A stretch of 16,013 nt of DNA from Chloroflexota bacterium (GCA_003446775.1 DMCH01000088.1:1-16013); one strand, 5' to 3'. Shown: positions 1 to 7,921, counted from the first letter of the stretch. The notes: generated by a model from the letters alone, not told the origin. Numbers and translations: made by a program.

Positions 1-464
1 TGACGATGGGCGACCGCATCGCGGTGATGAAGGACGGTATCCTCCAGCAGGTCGCGCCACCGCGCGAGATTTATGACAAGCCGGTGAACATGTACGTCGC
101 GGGCTTCATCGGCAGCCCGACCATGAACTTCATTCCGGTCACCGTTCAGGGCACCACGGCCAAGGCGACCGGCTTCGAGCTCGAGCTACCGACCGCGCCA
201 GGCATCGAGAAGGGCGTGCTGGGCATCCGGCCCGAGGCGTTGACGGAGCACCCACGCGAGGGCCACTCAGGGCTCGACCTGAAGGTCGAGGTATGCGAGG
301 TGTTGGGCGCGGACCAATTCCTCTACGGCACCGTGGGCGGCGACGCGATCACGGCGCGGGTCGATCCCAACATGAAGGTGAGCCCGGGTGACCGCGTGCG
401 GCTTGGCGTCGACATGCGGCGCCTGCACCTGTTCGACGGTCCCACCGGCAAGGCCATCCAGTAG
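1..464 (+). CDS. ABC transporter ATP-binding protein, C-terminal part (MalK/UgpC-like), 5' truncated by window
   Basis: Only the C-terminal part is visible; the frame is already open at base 3 and the gene begins outside the window. The visible part opens with TMGDRIAVMKDG, which in CUT1-type sugar importers (MalK, UgpC, MsmK) follows the H-loop and ends the nucleotide-binding domain. Next comes the typical linker with IYDKP and FIGSPTMNF, then an OB-fold/TOBE regulatory domain including LGIRPEAL and a final LHLFD. The Walker A, signature and Walker B motifs lie upstream and cannot be checked. The family energises import of sugars, glycerol phosphate or similar solutes at the inner face of the membrane. 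The stop codon lies 3 nt before the next start, so the reductase is probably co-transcribed. The substrate cannot be told from this fragment. Confidence 0.93.
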   Translation, partial: TMGDRIAVMKDGILQQVAPPREIYDKPVNMYVAGFIGSPTMNFIPVTVQGTTAKATGFELELPTAPGIEKGVLGIRPEALTEHPREGHSGLDLKVEVCEVLGADQFLYGTVGGDAITARVDPNMKVSPGDRVRLGVDMRRLHLFDGPTGKAIQ

Positions 465-467
465 GTA

Positions 468-1328
468 ATGGCGGTCCCGCAGCAAGCCTTCGGGCGCACG
501 GGCCACAACAGCAGCCGGACGATCTTCGGCGCTGCCGCGCTCTCGAAGGTGACGCAGGCGGCCGCCGACCGGACGCTCGAGGTCCTGCTCCGCCACGGCG
601 TCAACCACATCGACGTGGCCGCCAGCTATGGCGACGCTGAGCTGCGTATCGCCCCCTGGCTGAAGCTCGAGCCGCAGCGGTTCTTCCTCGCCACCAAGAC
701 CGGCGAGCGCACCGCCAAGCGCGCGCGCGAGGAGCTGCACCGATCCCTTGACCGGCTCGGCGTCGATCACGTCGACCTATGGCAGCTGCACAACCTCGCG
801 GATCCGATCGAATGGGATACCGCGCTCAGTCCGGGTGGCGTCATCGAAGCCGCCGTCGAAGCACGTGATCAGGGCTTGATCAAATGGATCGGAGTCACGG
901 GCCATGGCGCGCAGATCGCAGCGAACCACCGGCGCTCCCTGGATCGTTTCGACTTCGACTCGGTGCTGCTCCCCTACAACTTCGTGACGATGCAGCTCCC
1001 CTACTACGCCGAAAACTTCGAAACCCTCAGCCGGACCTGCGCCGAGCGCAACGTCGCGGTGCAGACGATAAAGTCAATCGCCGCGAAGCCGTGGCTGGGC
1101 CGCGAACGCACGCACACGACGTGGTACGAGCCGCTCGAAGATCAGGCGGACATCGACCTCGCCGTCTGGTGGGTGCTCGGCCGGCCCGGCGTCTTCCTCA
1201 ACACCGCCGGCGATATCGATTTGCTGCCTCGCGTTCTCGACGCGGCGGAGTGTTTCGAGAAGCGCCCGACGGACGCCCAGATGACCACGCTCCTGGAACG
1301 CACCCGCACGGAACCTCTATTCGTCTGA
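468..1328 (+). CDS. Aldo/keto reductase family oxidoreductase
   Basis: A 286-residue protein with the aldo/keto reductase TIM-barrel pattern. It starts with AFGRTGHNSS, the usual first strand (LGRTG.. in the family). The catalytic tetrad is complete: Asp49 and Tyr54 (HIDVAASYGDAE), Lys77 (ATKTGER) and His108 (LWQLHNL). Family members reduce carbonyls or oxidise alcohols, including sugars and inositols, with NADP(H). The ATG lies 3 nt after the stop of the ABC ATPase gene and has only a weak GTAGGT-like sequence before it, which points to translational coupling and to a role on the solute that transporter imports. The length is on the short side of normal (280-330), and the C-terminal NADP-binding part looks reduced. 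Family assignment is firm; substrate is unknown. Confidence 0.92.
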   Translation: MAVPQQAFGRTGHNSSRTIFGAAALSKVTQAAADRTLEVLLRHGVNHIDVAASYGDAELRIAPWLKLEPQRFFLATKTGERTAKRAREELHRSLDRLGVDHVDLWQLHNLADPIEWDTALSPGGVIEAAVEARDQGLIKWIGVTGHGAQIAANHRRSLDRFDFDSVLLPYNFVTMQLPYYAENFETLSRTCAERNVAVQTIKSIAAKPWLGRERTHTTWYEPLEDQADIDLAVWWVLGRPGVFLNTAGDIDLLPRVLDAAECFEKRPTDAQMTTLLERTRTEPLFV

Positions 1329-1356
1329 AGTCAGTCGAAACGCCGGAAGTCGTCGA

Positions 1357-1407
1357 CGCGTTCGCCGAAACGCTCCCGGGCGCGGTGCCCGCGGACGGGC
1401 GAACGCG
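1357..1407. terminator. Nested inverted repeat between convergent genes, probable bidirectional terminator
   Basis: Perfect 10-bp arms CGCGTTCGCC (1357-1366) and GGCGAACGCG (1398-1407) enclose a second hairpin, CGGGC-N5-GCCCG (1377-1391). It lies in the 110-bp gap between the convergent aldo/keto reductase and hydrolase genes. No T-tract follows on either strand, so it is not a textbook intrinsic terminator, but the position and strength fit a shared transcription end or RNA-stabilising structure. Confidence 0.55.
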
Positions 1408-1438
1408 CTGGACCGAGGTCCGGCCGCTGCTTCGGTCG

Positions 1439-2350
1439 CTAGGCGCCGCGGTGAGGGTGATCGGCTAGCGCGCCTACCTTCGCGGCGACGATCCGGTTCC
1501 GAAGTAGCCCGATCCCGACGACCTCGGTCTCCATCACGTCGCCTGGGTGCAGGTATTCGGGCGGCGTCCGGTAGTGGCCGACCCCGTCCGGGGTGCCTGT
1601 GGCGATCAGGGCTCCCGGGAGCAGCGTCATCCCCTTCGAGGCCCACTCGATGATCGCGTCAACCGGATAGATCATGTCGCGGGTGTTGCCGTCCTGCTCC
1701 AGCGTTCCGTTGAGTCGAAGCTGGACGCTCAGCGACTGAGGGTCATGCACTTCGTCGCTGGTCACCACCCATGGCCCGGTGGGAGAAGAGCGGTCGAGGC
1801 TCTTGCCCTTGAAATACTGGCCACCCCAGCCGTTTTGAATGTCACGCGCCGTCACATCGTTGATAACCGTGTAGCCGAATATGTGGCCGCGCGCATCCGC
1901 GCGTTTGATGTTCGCGCCGCGTTTGCCGATCACGATGGCGAGCTCCGCCTCCCAGTCGATCTGCTCGCTGACCGACGGGTCGATCGCGATGTCGGCGAAT
2001 GGCTCCGTCAGCGAGGTGATGGCCTTTGTGAAGATGGTCGGGGGCTGGGGCTCATAGCCTTCTTTCCGTGCCGACTCTTCCGCATGTTTCTGGTAGTTGC
2101 GCCCGATCGCGATCACGTTTCCGCGCGGGGGGTCCAGTGGGGCTAGCAACTCCAGGTCCGCAAGCTTGTGAGCCTTCGAGCTGGAAGAAGATAGCGCCGA
2201 ACGTACGCGAGCAAGCCCGGGGTCACCTGCGTCGATCACCGCCAGAAGATCGGGTGCGACTCCGCTGAGGTCGACGACCTCGTCCTCGTGCCCTGGACGC
2301 AGCGCGCCCAGGCGCGTCTCGCCATCGTGCTTGAACATCAACAGCTTCAT
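1439..2350 (-). CDS. Fumarylacetoacetate hydrolase (FAH) family protein
   Basis: A 303-residue enzyme. The FAH core starts near NVIAIGRNYQKHAEE (about 78-92). The divalent-metal ligands are present: Glu134 and Glu136 in DWEAELAIVIGK, and Asp165 in INDVTARD. A GKSLDRSSPTGPW segment (182-194) and the C-terminal TGTPDGVG loop (251-258) are also conserved. Family members hydrolyse C-C bonds of acylpyruvates, or isomerise or decarboxylate oxo-dioates, in aromatic and amino-acid catabolism. The ATG is chosen because GGAGG sits 4 nt upstream and because it forms an ATGA overlap with the livF stop. As last gene of the transporter operon, it probably acts on the imported compound or a breakdown product. 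The exact reaction (acylpyruvase, hydratase, HpcE-type or other) cannot be decided. Confidence 0.93.
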   Translation of the reverse strand: MKLLMFKHDGETRLGALRPGHEDEVVDLSGVAPDLLAVIDAGDPGLARVRSALSSSSSKAHKLADLELLAPLDPPRGNVIAIGRNYQKHAEESARKEGYEPQPPTIFTKAITSLTEPFADIAIDPSVSEQIDWEAELAIVIGKRGANIKRADARGHIFGYTVINDVTARDIQNGWGGQYFKGKSLDRSSPTGPWVVTSDEVHDPQSLSVQLRLNGTLEQDGNTRDMIYPVDAIIEWASKGMTLLPGALIATGTPDGVGHYRTPPEYLHPGDVMETEVVGIGLLRNRIVAAKVGALADHPHRGA

Positions 2351-3150
2351 GTTTCCTCCATGTTTGATTCGTCTGACACACCCAGTTCGGTACCCGCTCC
2401 CAGGAAGAGCTCTTCGAAGTCCTGGCGTTGGAGAAGGTCGGCCGGCCGCCCTTCCAGGCGAACCGAGCCGGACACCAGGACGCTGGTCCAATCGGCGATC
2501 TCCAGAGCCGCCCGCGCGCGCTGCTCGACCAGGAGCACCGCCTTGCCCAGGCCGGCGAGCCGCTTCACATGCTCGCGAAGGAGGCCGTCGGCCAGCTTCG
2601 GCGAGAGGTTGGCGGTCGGTTCGTCGAGGATGAGGACCTTGGGGTCGAGCATGAGGACACGCGCGATGGCGAGCATCTTTCGCTCGCCGCCGCTCAGCTT
2701 GTCGGCCCGACGCTTGAGCATCGGCGGCAGCTGAGGGAACACCGCCCCGACCTCGAGGACGCGAGCCCTCACCTGCGCGGCATTCAGTAGGTAGCCCCCC
2801 ATCTCGAGGTTCTCCAACACCGTGAGCGGTTCGAAGATGTCGTTGACCTGGGGTACGTAACCGACGCCCCGCCGCGCCAGCTCTTCCGGCGCGCGGCCGG
2901 TCACGTCGTCGGCACCGAGCAGGATGCGACCGCTGTCCAACCGCAGAATCCCGACCAGGGTCTTCAGAAGCGTGCTCTTGCCCGCCCCGTTGGGCCCGAT
3001 GATGGCCACGACCTCGCCTGGCCCGACCGCGATCGACACGTCGACGATAACCGGCACGCTTCCGTAGCCCGCCGTGATGCCCTGCGCCTGCAGGCTCGGG
3101 GCGGGCCGCGCCTCCACGTGCGCCGGGCTATCCGACAAGGTAAGCGTCAA
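2347..3150 (-). CDS. livF: Branched-chain-amino-acid-type ABC transporter ATP-binding protein LivF
   Basis: An ABC ATPase of 267 residues: Walker A GPNGAGKS at 52-59, Q-loop Gln101, signature LSGGE at 152-156, Walker B VLILDEP ending with Asp176-Glu177, and the LivF-type VEQ (Gln210) in place of the usual switch His. It forms the cytoplasmic heterodimer with LivG. The start is uncertain: there is no ATG. TTG 3150 is preferred because GGGAG lies 4 nt upstream; TTG 3153 (1 nt from GGGAG) or GTG 3117 are alternatives. The start overlaps the end of livG by 23 nt. The protein is about 30 residues longer than typical LivF, with a short N-terminal extension and an acidic C-terminal tail (about 250-267). 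Confidence 0.93.
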   Translation of the reverse strand: MTLTLSDSPAHVEARPAPSLQAQGITAGYGSVPVIVDVSIAVGPGEVVAIIGPNGAGKSTLLKTLVGILRLDSGRILLGADDVTGRAPEELARRGVGYVPQVNDIFEPLTVLENLEMGGYLLNAAQVRARVLEVGAVFPQLPPMLKRRADKLSGGERKMLAIARVLMLDPKVLILDEPTANLSPKLADGLLREHVKRLAGLGKAVLLVEQRARAALEIADWTSVLVSGSVRLEGRPADLLQRQDFEELFLGAGTELGVSDESNMEET

Positions 3151-3919
3151 CAATCTCCCGCTGCCGCCTCAAGCTCGACATCGTCCCGCTGCCGATCACC
3201 TTGCCCTGGGCCATGACGACGACCGTGTCGCAGAGGCGTTCCACCATATGGAGCTCGTGCTCGACCATCAAGATAGTCAGGCCTTCCGCGCGCAGGTCCT
3301 CCAGGTAGTGCTGGATCTCCAAGACGATCTTCGGGTGCACCCCCGACATGGGCTCGTCGAGGAGCAGCAGGCGCGGCCCGAGCATCAGGGCCCGCATGAT
3401 CTCGATCAATCGCTTCTGGCCTCCGCTCATCGTGCCTGCATACTCGGACTCTTTCGCGCTCATCCCGAAACGCTTGAGCAGGGCACGCGCCTGCTGGACC
3501 AGACGCCGCTCGTCCTCGATCCAGTAACTCCTGCCCCTCAGTGCGCCCAAGAGGGTGTCGCCGCGGTTCTTGGGCGCGGCCACGAGCAGGTTCTCGAGCA
3601 CGGTCAGGCGCGCGAACTCGGAGGGTAGCTGGAACGTGCGGACCAGCCCGTGCCGCGCACGCTTGTAGGCCGGCGAGCTCGTCACGTCCTCGCCGTCGAA
3701 GACGATGGTGCCGCTCGTTGCGGGCAGCGTGCCCGCGAGCACGGCGAGCAACGTCGACTTCCCCGCCCCGTTGGGGCCGATCAGGCCGGTGATCTTCCCT
3801 GCCGGCACGTCGATGGAGGTGCCGTCCACGGCGTGCAGGCCTTCGAAGTGGCGATGGATGTCGCTCGCGACCAGCATCGGCCGCTCGGCAGCGGGCGCCA
3901 GTTCGGTGGCGGCGAGCAT
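3128..3919 (-). CDS. livG: Branched-chain-amino-acid-type ABC transporter ATP-binding protein LivG
   Basis: A 263-residue ABC ATPase with all motifs: Walker A GPNGAGKS at 48-55, Q-loop Gln97, signature MSGGQ at 164-168, Walker B LLLLDEP (Asp188, Glu189) and switch His221. The GTMSGGQKRLIEIMRALM stretch and the C-terminal IVDAYLVG are LivG-like (family end: V..AYLG). The D-loop reads SGVHP where most LivG proteins have AGLNP. The ATG overlaps the livM stop by one base (TGATG), implying translational coupling. It pairs with LivF to drive import through LivH-LivM. This is a well-supported family call; the solute may be amino acids, amides, urea or aromatic acids, since HAAT-family transporters carry all of these. 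Confidence 0.95.
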   Translation of the reverse strand: MLAATELAPAAERPMLVASDIHRHFEGLHAVDGTSIDVPAGKITGLIGPNGAGKSTLLAVLAGTLPATSGTIVFDGEDVTSSPAYKRARHGLVRTFQLPSEFARLTVLENLLVAAPKNRGDTLLGALRGRSYWIEDERRLVQQARALLKRFGMSAKESEYAGTMSGGQKRLIEIMRALMLGPRLLLLDEPMSGVHPKIVLEIQHYLEDLRAEGLTILMVEHELHMVERLCDTVVVMAQGKVIGSGTMSSLRRQREIVDAYLVG

Positions 3920-4905
3920 CAACGATCCTCGCGTACAGGGGCGCCTTCGAACACGCGGCGCGACTCTGGCCGCACGCCTTCGGGCCGAAACCAGAGAAAC
4001 CCGATGATCAGCAGGCCGATCGCCACCCACTGGAGCGCTGGGATCAGGCCCGGCGGCCCTAGGTTGGCGATGCTGGGGCTGTTGTTGAGAAAGCGTGTGA
4101 TCTCTTCGAAGCCGACCGGCACGAGCAGCGCGCCCAGGATGGCGCCGATGTTGTTGCCCCGACCGCCCACGATGATGGCGGCGAACAGGATGATCGTTTC
4201 GGGGTAGAGCCAAACGGACGGCGCCCACACCTGGATGAAGCCGACCAGGATGCCGCCGGAGAGCCCTGCGATCAAACCGCCGACTATGAAAATCGTCATC
4301 TTCAGCTGCACCGGGTTCTTGCCGATGGCGGTCGCCGCGAGCTCGCGCTCACGCATCGCGCGCAGGCTCCGGCCGTATGGTGAATTGACAATCCGATTCG
4401 CAACGACCAAAGCGATGACGACGCAGACGGCTGTGATCCCCACGTACAGGTACTGGTACGACTCCGTGTTGGGGTCGATGCGGTCAGACAGAGGCGGCGG
4501 CACCAATGCAATCCCTGCCGCCCCGCCCAGGAACTTGTCGGCGTTGGTGATCACCGCGTTCGCAATCACCGAAAGCACCAGCAGCGCGATCGCCTGGTAG
4601 TCGCTGCGCAGCTTCCTGAGCACAACGAACCCCACGGGGATCGCGAGCAGGCCGCCCGCGATGGCGCCTCCGAGCCACGGAATCGGAAAGGGCAGCTCGT
4701 ATCCGCCGATGTAGTGCTGAAAGCCGCCATTGGCGGTATCGGGCGGCATTGAAAGCACAGCCGCCGCGTAAGCGCCCACCGCCTGAAAGACGATGAAGCT
4801 GAAGTTGACGATCCCCGAAACGCCGAACTGCAGGTTCAGCGCCAGGCAGGCGATGATGTCGACCCCCGCGTAGACGAGCAGGTTGACCGCGTAATAGGTG
4901 TTCAT
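3919..4905 (-). CDS. livM: Branched-chain-amino-acid-type ABC transporter permease LivM
   Basis: A 328-residue polytopic membrane protein beginning MNTYYAVNLLVYAG. An early LNLQFGVSGIVNFS segment is the LivM/LivH hallmark (NLQ.G..G..NFGH). The cytoplasmic coupling loop is visible as SPYGRSLRAMRERELAATAIGKN, which docks onto the ATPases. Late helices include IFIVGGLIAGLSGGI and TIILFAAIIVGGRGNNIGAILGA. The ATG at 4905 overlaps the livH stop (ATGA), and the next gene starts inside its own stop, so the permease pair and ATPases are translated in step. The open frame continues upstream to 5394, but that part is antiphase to livH and is not coding. Confidence 0.95.
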   Translation of the reverse strand: MNTYYAVNLLVYAGVDIIACLALNLQFGVSGIVNFSFIVFQAVGAYAAAVLSMPPDTANGGFQHYIGGYELPFPIPWLGGAIAGGLLAIPVGFVVLRKLRSDYQAIALLVLSVIANAVITNADKFLGGAAGIALVPPPLSDRIDPNTESYQYLYVGITAVCVVIALVVANRIVNSPYGRSLRAMRERELAATAIGKNPVQLKMTIFIVGGLIAGLSGGILVGFIQVWAPSVWLYPETIILFAAIIVGGRGNNIGAILGALLVPVGFEEITRFLNNSPSIANLGPPGLIPALQWVAIGLLIIGFLWFRPEGVRPESRRVFEGAPVREDR

Positions 4906-5786
4906 CCAGCCGCCGCCAGCGCGCCTCGTTTCGCCAGCAGTCCCTGCGGGCGCAGGACCATGACCAGGACGAGGATGCCAAAGGCCACGACCTCCTTGTA
5001 CTGAGGCGACCAGGCTGCGGCGCTCAACTCGGTGATCATGCCGATGAGGACTGCCCCGATCATGGCGCCATAGGGCTGCCCGGCTCCGCCCAGCACCGCC
5101 GCGGCCAGGACGGTGATGAGGAAGGTGGCGCCGTTGGCGATTGCGAAAGAGTCGGAGTCGAGGGCCGCCACCACGCCGGCCAGCCCGCACAGCGCCCCGG
5201 TGATCAGCCAGACCGCGTCGATGACGCGCTGGGTCGGGATGCCGCAGTTGCGGGCCAGGGTAGGATTGGCCGCGGTCGCGCGCATCGCCTTGCCCAGCCG
5301 CGTGTATGTGAGGAGGGCGTGGATGGCGAGCATGAGCACAACCGCGATGCCGATGATGATGAATTGATCCCTCGTGAGGGCGATGGACCCCCAACGGATG
5401 AGGCGGCCCGGGTCCTCCTGATAGGAGACGGGGAAGTAGCCGACGATCGGGAGCAGCAGGTTCGCGATCATCAGGGAGACGGCCAGGGAGACGATGACCA
5501 TCCCGAGGTGCGAGGTGCCCTTGCGGAGGAACGGCGCGTAGAGGATTCGGTTCAGCAGGAACGAGAACACAGCGCCAAACAATGCGCCGGCGACCATGCC
5601 GAACCAGATCGTAAAGCCGGCCCGGTTCAAGTAGTAGGCGACATAAGCCGAGGAGATCATCACCTCGCCGTAGGCGAGGTTGATCATGTTGGTGATCCCG
5701 AACTGCATCGTGAATCCGACCGCCGCGATGGCGATCACCGACATGCTCACCAGGCCGAAGCCGAACGCCGCTACAAAGAGGTCCAC
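4902..5786 (-). CDS. livH: Branched-chain-amino-acid-type ABC transporter permease LivH
   Basis: A 294-residue inner-membrane permease of normal family length. The N-terminal helices carry the LivH pattern GFTMQFGITNMINLAYGEVMISSAYVAY, equivalent to the family's G.T.. .G..N.AHG. The coupling loop YTRLGKAMRATAANPTLARNCGI is clear, and the later VLGGAGQPYGAMIGAVLIG segment is typical. It forms the translocation pore with LivM. The start is GTG, with GGGGAG 9 nt upstream and a 31-bp gap from the binding-protein gene. That gap is the largest inside the operon, and it may allow higher expression of the binding protein, as is common in such operons. Confidence 0.95.
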   Translation of the reverse strand: MDLFVAAFGFGLVSMSVIAIAAVGFTMQFGITNMINLAYGEVMISSAYVAYYLNRAGFTIWFGMVAGALFGAVFSFLLNRILYAPFLRKGTSHLGMVIVSLAVSLMIANLLLPIVGYFPVSYQEDPGRLIRWGSIALTRDQFIIIGIAVVLMLAIHALLTYTRLGKAMRATAANPTLARNCGIPTQRVIDAVWLITGALCGLAGVVAALDSDSFAIANGATFLITVLAAAVLGGAGQPYGAMIGAVLIGMITELSAAAWSPQYKEVVAFGILVLVMVLRPQGLLAKRGALAAAG

Positions 5787-5817
5787 GGCGCTCGGCTCCC
5801 CTGGGTCTTACCGGTGA

Positions 5818-7134
5818 CTAACTTCCGCCTGCCGCGAAGATCTTCGAAGTCTGGTCCGGGGTCAGCTCTCCGGCCCTGACCTCGCCGCCGTCCTTGTCGT
5901 AGCCGACCAGGATGTAGCCGGACTGCGAGTTGTTCCACTGGTTGAAGTTGTTCTGGCCCCCGGCCCCCTCGAAGCGGATGGACTTGCCGGCCTTGAGCGC
6001 CGCCACGCCGTCCTTGTAGGTGTTGACGACCGTCGCGCCGCTCGTGCCGTTGGCGATGTCGATGATCTTGGGGTTGTAGACGGTCGGGTCCGAGCTGTTG
6101 GTCGCCACCATGGCCAGCGCGGTCATGATGATCCCGTCGTAGAGGTGCAGGGTGGACCCACGCTGCTTGTACTTGGGCGCGTCAGGAAACTGAGCTGCTG
6201 AAGCGTCGAGGTTGGTTTTGAATTCGGCATACGCCGGTCCAGTGAACGTGTACCCGAGGTCGACGCCGGCGTAGTACTTCAGGAGATCGTTGAGGCCGAT
6301 GGCGTCACGGACCTGCTGGAACCACTCGGGGTCGATGGTGGCGGAGCTGCCTATGAACGGGATCATCTGCCCGTTGTTTTGTGTCTTGACTTCCTTCAGA
6401 TAGGTGCCGGCCGAGCCGAGGGCCTCAGTGAAGATGACGTCAGGGTGCGAGGCGAGCATGGCCTGGACCTCGGTCCGGTATGAAGGCGCGCCGAGGTGGA
6501 TGGGCTGGTTGATCGCGATGGTCCCGCCCAGTTTCGTGAACGCGTTCGTGGCCGGCTGGACGAAGGCCTGGGAACCGATGTCGTCGCCGAACACCAGCGC
6601 CGCCTTCTTGTAGGGCGCGTGGCCGGGCCCGAAAAGGGCGCTGCCCACCATGGCATAGGCGTCATAAACATCCGCCGGTACGAGGCGGTGGAAATACTTG
6701 AGCGGGGTCTTGTTGAACTCCGACTGCCCCGTCATGCAGAACATCGGGATGTGAGCGCGGTCAATGATGGGCACGACCGTCGAAGCCTCGTCAGACGTGC
6801 AGCCGATCGCCGCCATCAAGCCCGAGGTGCTGGCGACCATCTGGTTGGCCGCCGGCACGGCGTCGGCCGGCTCTCCGCGGGTGTCGAACTTCGAGCAGCT
6901 GAGCATGCGGCCGCCGACGCCCCCGTTGTTGTTGATGGAGAGGGCCGCCGGCAGGCACGCGGCGTAGTACGCCGGGCCAAGACCAGCGTCGGCGCCGGTG
7001 AAGGGCGCGATGACGCCCACCGTCAGCGCCCCGGTGCCGAGCCCGTTGCCGGTCGGTGTGCTGCCGCCGCACGCGGCCAGCAGCAGAATGGCGCCGACCG
7101 CGAATACGAATCGTGACGGCATGAACCTGCTCAC
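5818..7134 (-). CDS. ABC transporter substrate-binding lipoprotein (LivK/type 1 periplasmic binding protein)
   Basis: A 438-residue lipoprotein of the Peripla_BP_6 (LivK-like) family. The signal segment FVFAVGAILLLAACGG carries a lipobox LAAC, with Cys22 as lipidation site, so the mature protein is membrane-anchored on the outside. The binding fold starts with LTVGVIAPFTGADAGLG and shows a two-lobe pattern including AAIGCTSDEASTVVPI and KAALVFGDDIGSQAF. GTG 7134 is chosen because GAGG lies 7 nt upstream and the signal peptide then begins cleanly; an in-frame ATG at 7122 is possible. At about 415 mature residues it is longer than E. coli LivK, like the aromatic/amide-binding members. It is the first gene of the operon and sets substrate specificity, which cannot be read from sequence. 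Confidence 0.94.
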   Translation of the reverse strand: MSRFMPSRFVFAVGAILLLAACGGSTPTGNGLGTGALTVGVIAPFTGADAGLGPAYYAACLPAALSINNNGGVGGRMLSCSKFDTRGEPADAVPAANQMVASTSGLMAAIGCTSDEASTVVPIIDRAHIPMFCMTGQSEFNKTPLKYFHRLVPADVYDAYAMVGSALFGPGHAPYKKAALVFGDDIGSQAFVQPATNAFTKLGGTIAINQPIHLGAPSYRTEVQAMLASHPDVIFTEALGSAGTYLKEVKTQNNGQMIPFIGSSATIDPEWFQQVRDAIGLNDLLKYYAGVDLGYTFTGPAYAEFKTNLDASAAQFPDAPKYKQRGSTLHLYDGIIMTALAMVATNSSDPTVYNPKIIDIANGTSGATVVNTYKDGVAALKAGKSIRFEGAGGQNNFNQWNNSQSGYILVGYDKDGGEVRAGELTPDQTSKIFAAGGS

Positions 7135-7200
7135 AATCGTTCCTCGCTCCCTAGTTGTAAGGCTCACAGAGTCGATCACCCGAGACGGGGGATTGTCGAC

Positions 7201-7229
7201 ATTATTAGCGATAATCTAGCCGATGGCAA
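7201..7229 (-). promoter_or_regulatory. Predicted sigma70-like promoter of the liv-type operon
   Basis: Read on the minus strand: -35 TTGCCA (complement of 7224-7229), exactly 17 bp, then -10 AATAAT (complement of 7201-7206). Each hexamer matches the consensus at 5 of 6 positions. Transcription would begin near 7194, leaving a leader of about 60 nt before GTG 7134. The -35 lies inside the first codons of the divergent gntR gene, so the two promoters overlap physically. Confidence 0.6.
7210..7215 (+). promoter_or_regulatory. Predicted -10 of leaderless gntR promoter
   Basis: GATAAT (5 of 6 to TATAAT) ends exactly 7 nt before ATG 7223, and no Shine-Dalgarno is visible, so the transcript probably starts at or next to the start codon. 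There is no convincing -35. It lies within the spacer of the divergent liv promoter, back to back with that promoter's -10; together the two read ATTAT-N5-ATAAT. Confidence 0.5.
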
Positions 7230-7921
7230 GGAGCGAGCTTCGCCGGCCCGCGCCGGCTCCCGAGTTGGGCCTCGACGTCTACCGGCGCCTGAGAGAGGGA
7301 ATCATCGCCGGGCGCTTCCAGCCCAACGAGCGCCTGGTCGAAGCGAACCTGTCCAGGATGCTCGGCGCCGGCCGCACCGCCGTTCGCGCCGCCCTCGTCC
7401 GGCTCGATCAGGAGGGGTTGGTGACACGCGAGCACAATCGCGGCGCGCGCGTTCGCCTCGTTTCGGACCAGGAAGCGCTCCAGATCGAGGAAGTCCGCGC
7501 CGCCCTCGAGCGCCTGCTGGCGCGCCAGGCCGCCGCGAAGGCGACGGCGAGCGACATCCGAGAGCTGAGGCACGTGCTGGTCGACATGCGCAAGCGGTTG
7601 AGCAGCGGAGACGCGATCGGCTACTCGGAGCTGAACCCGAAGTTCCATCAGCTGATATGGGCCACCGCGCGCAACCCGACCGCGGGCCGGCTGGTCGGCA
7701 CGCTCAAATCACAGAGCCTGCGGTTCCAGTACCAGACGATGCTGCGGCCGGGAAGGCCTCAACGTTCGCTGCGTGAGCACGAGCTGATCTTCAGCGCCAT
7801 CGTCGCCCACGATCCAGAAGCCGCGGATGCGGCGATGCGGGACCACCTCGAGGAGGTGATCGAGACGCTGCGGTGGGCGATCGGCCACAAGAGCCGGCCG
7901 CCGCAATGGCTACCCGACTGA
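7223..7921 (+). CDS. GntR-family transcriptional regulator, FadR/FCD subfamily
   Basis: A 232-residue regulator. The winged-helix domain spans about 15-80: LDVYRRLREGIIAGRFQPNERL, then the recognition region LSRMLGAGRTAVRAALVRLDQEGLV and the wing REHNRGARV. An all-helical FCD ligand domain follows (about 88-220), with the metal-site pattern Asn138-x3-His142 (NPKFH), His186 (REHELIF) and His208 (MRDHLEE). Asn stands where many relatives have Asp. FCD proteins bind carboxylate ligands through this metal and usually repress neighbouring catabolic genes. Its divergent position and overlapping promoter make the liv-FAH operon the likely target, with auto-regulation. Its 3' end overlaps the convergent reductase gene by 12 nt. 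Confidence 0.95.
   Translation: MARSELRRPAPAPELGLDVYRRLREGIIAGRFQPNERLVEANLSRMLGAGRTAVRAALVRLDQEGLVTREHNRGARVRLVSDQEALQIEEVRAALERLLARQAAAKATASDIRELRHVLVDMRKRLSSGDAIGYSELNPKFHQLIWATARNPTAGRLVGTLKSQSLRFQYQTMLRPGRPQRSLREHELIFSAIVAHDPEAADAAMRDHLEEVIETLRWAIGHKSRPPQWLPD

Noticed and set aside
4906..5394. Upstream extension of the livM frame
   Set aside because: It is Arg/His/Gly-rich and lies inside livH in another frame; the ATG at 4905 with the ATGA overlap is the natural start.
6496..7116. Plus-strand open frame (206 codons) opposite the substrate-binding protein gene
   Set aside because: Composition is Arg/Gly/Ala/Val-rich low complexity and the other strand encodes a full lipoprotein with signal peptide.
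7201..7215. ATTAT-N5-ATAAT as a stand-alone GntR operator
   Set aside because: The symmetry is fully explained by two back-to-back -10 hexamers, so it is not independent evidence of an operator.
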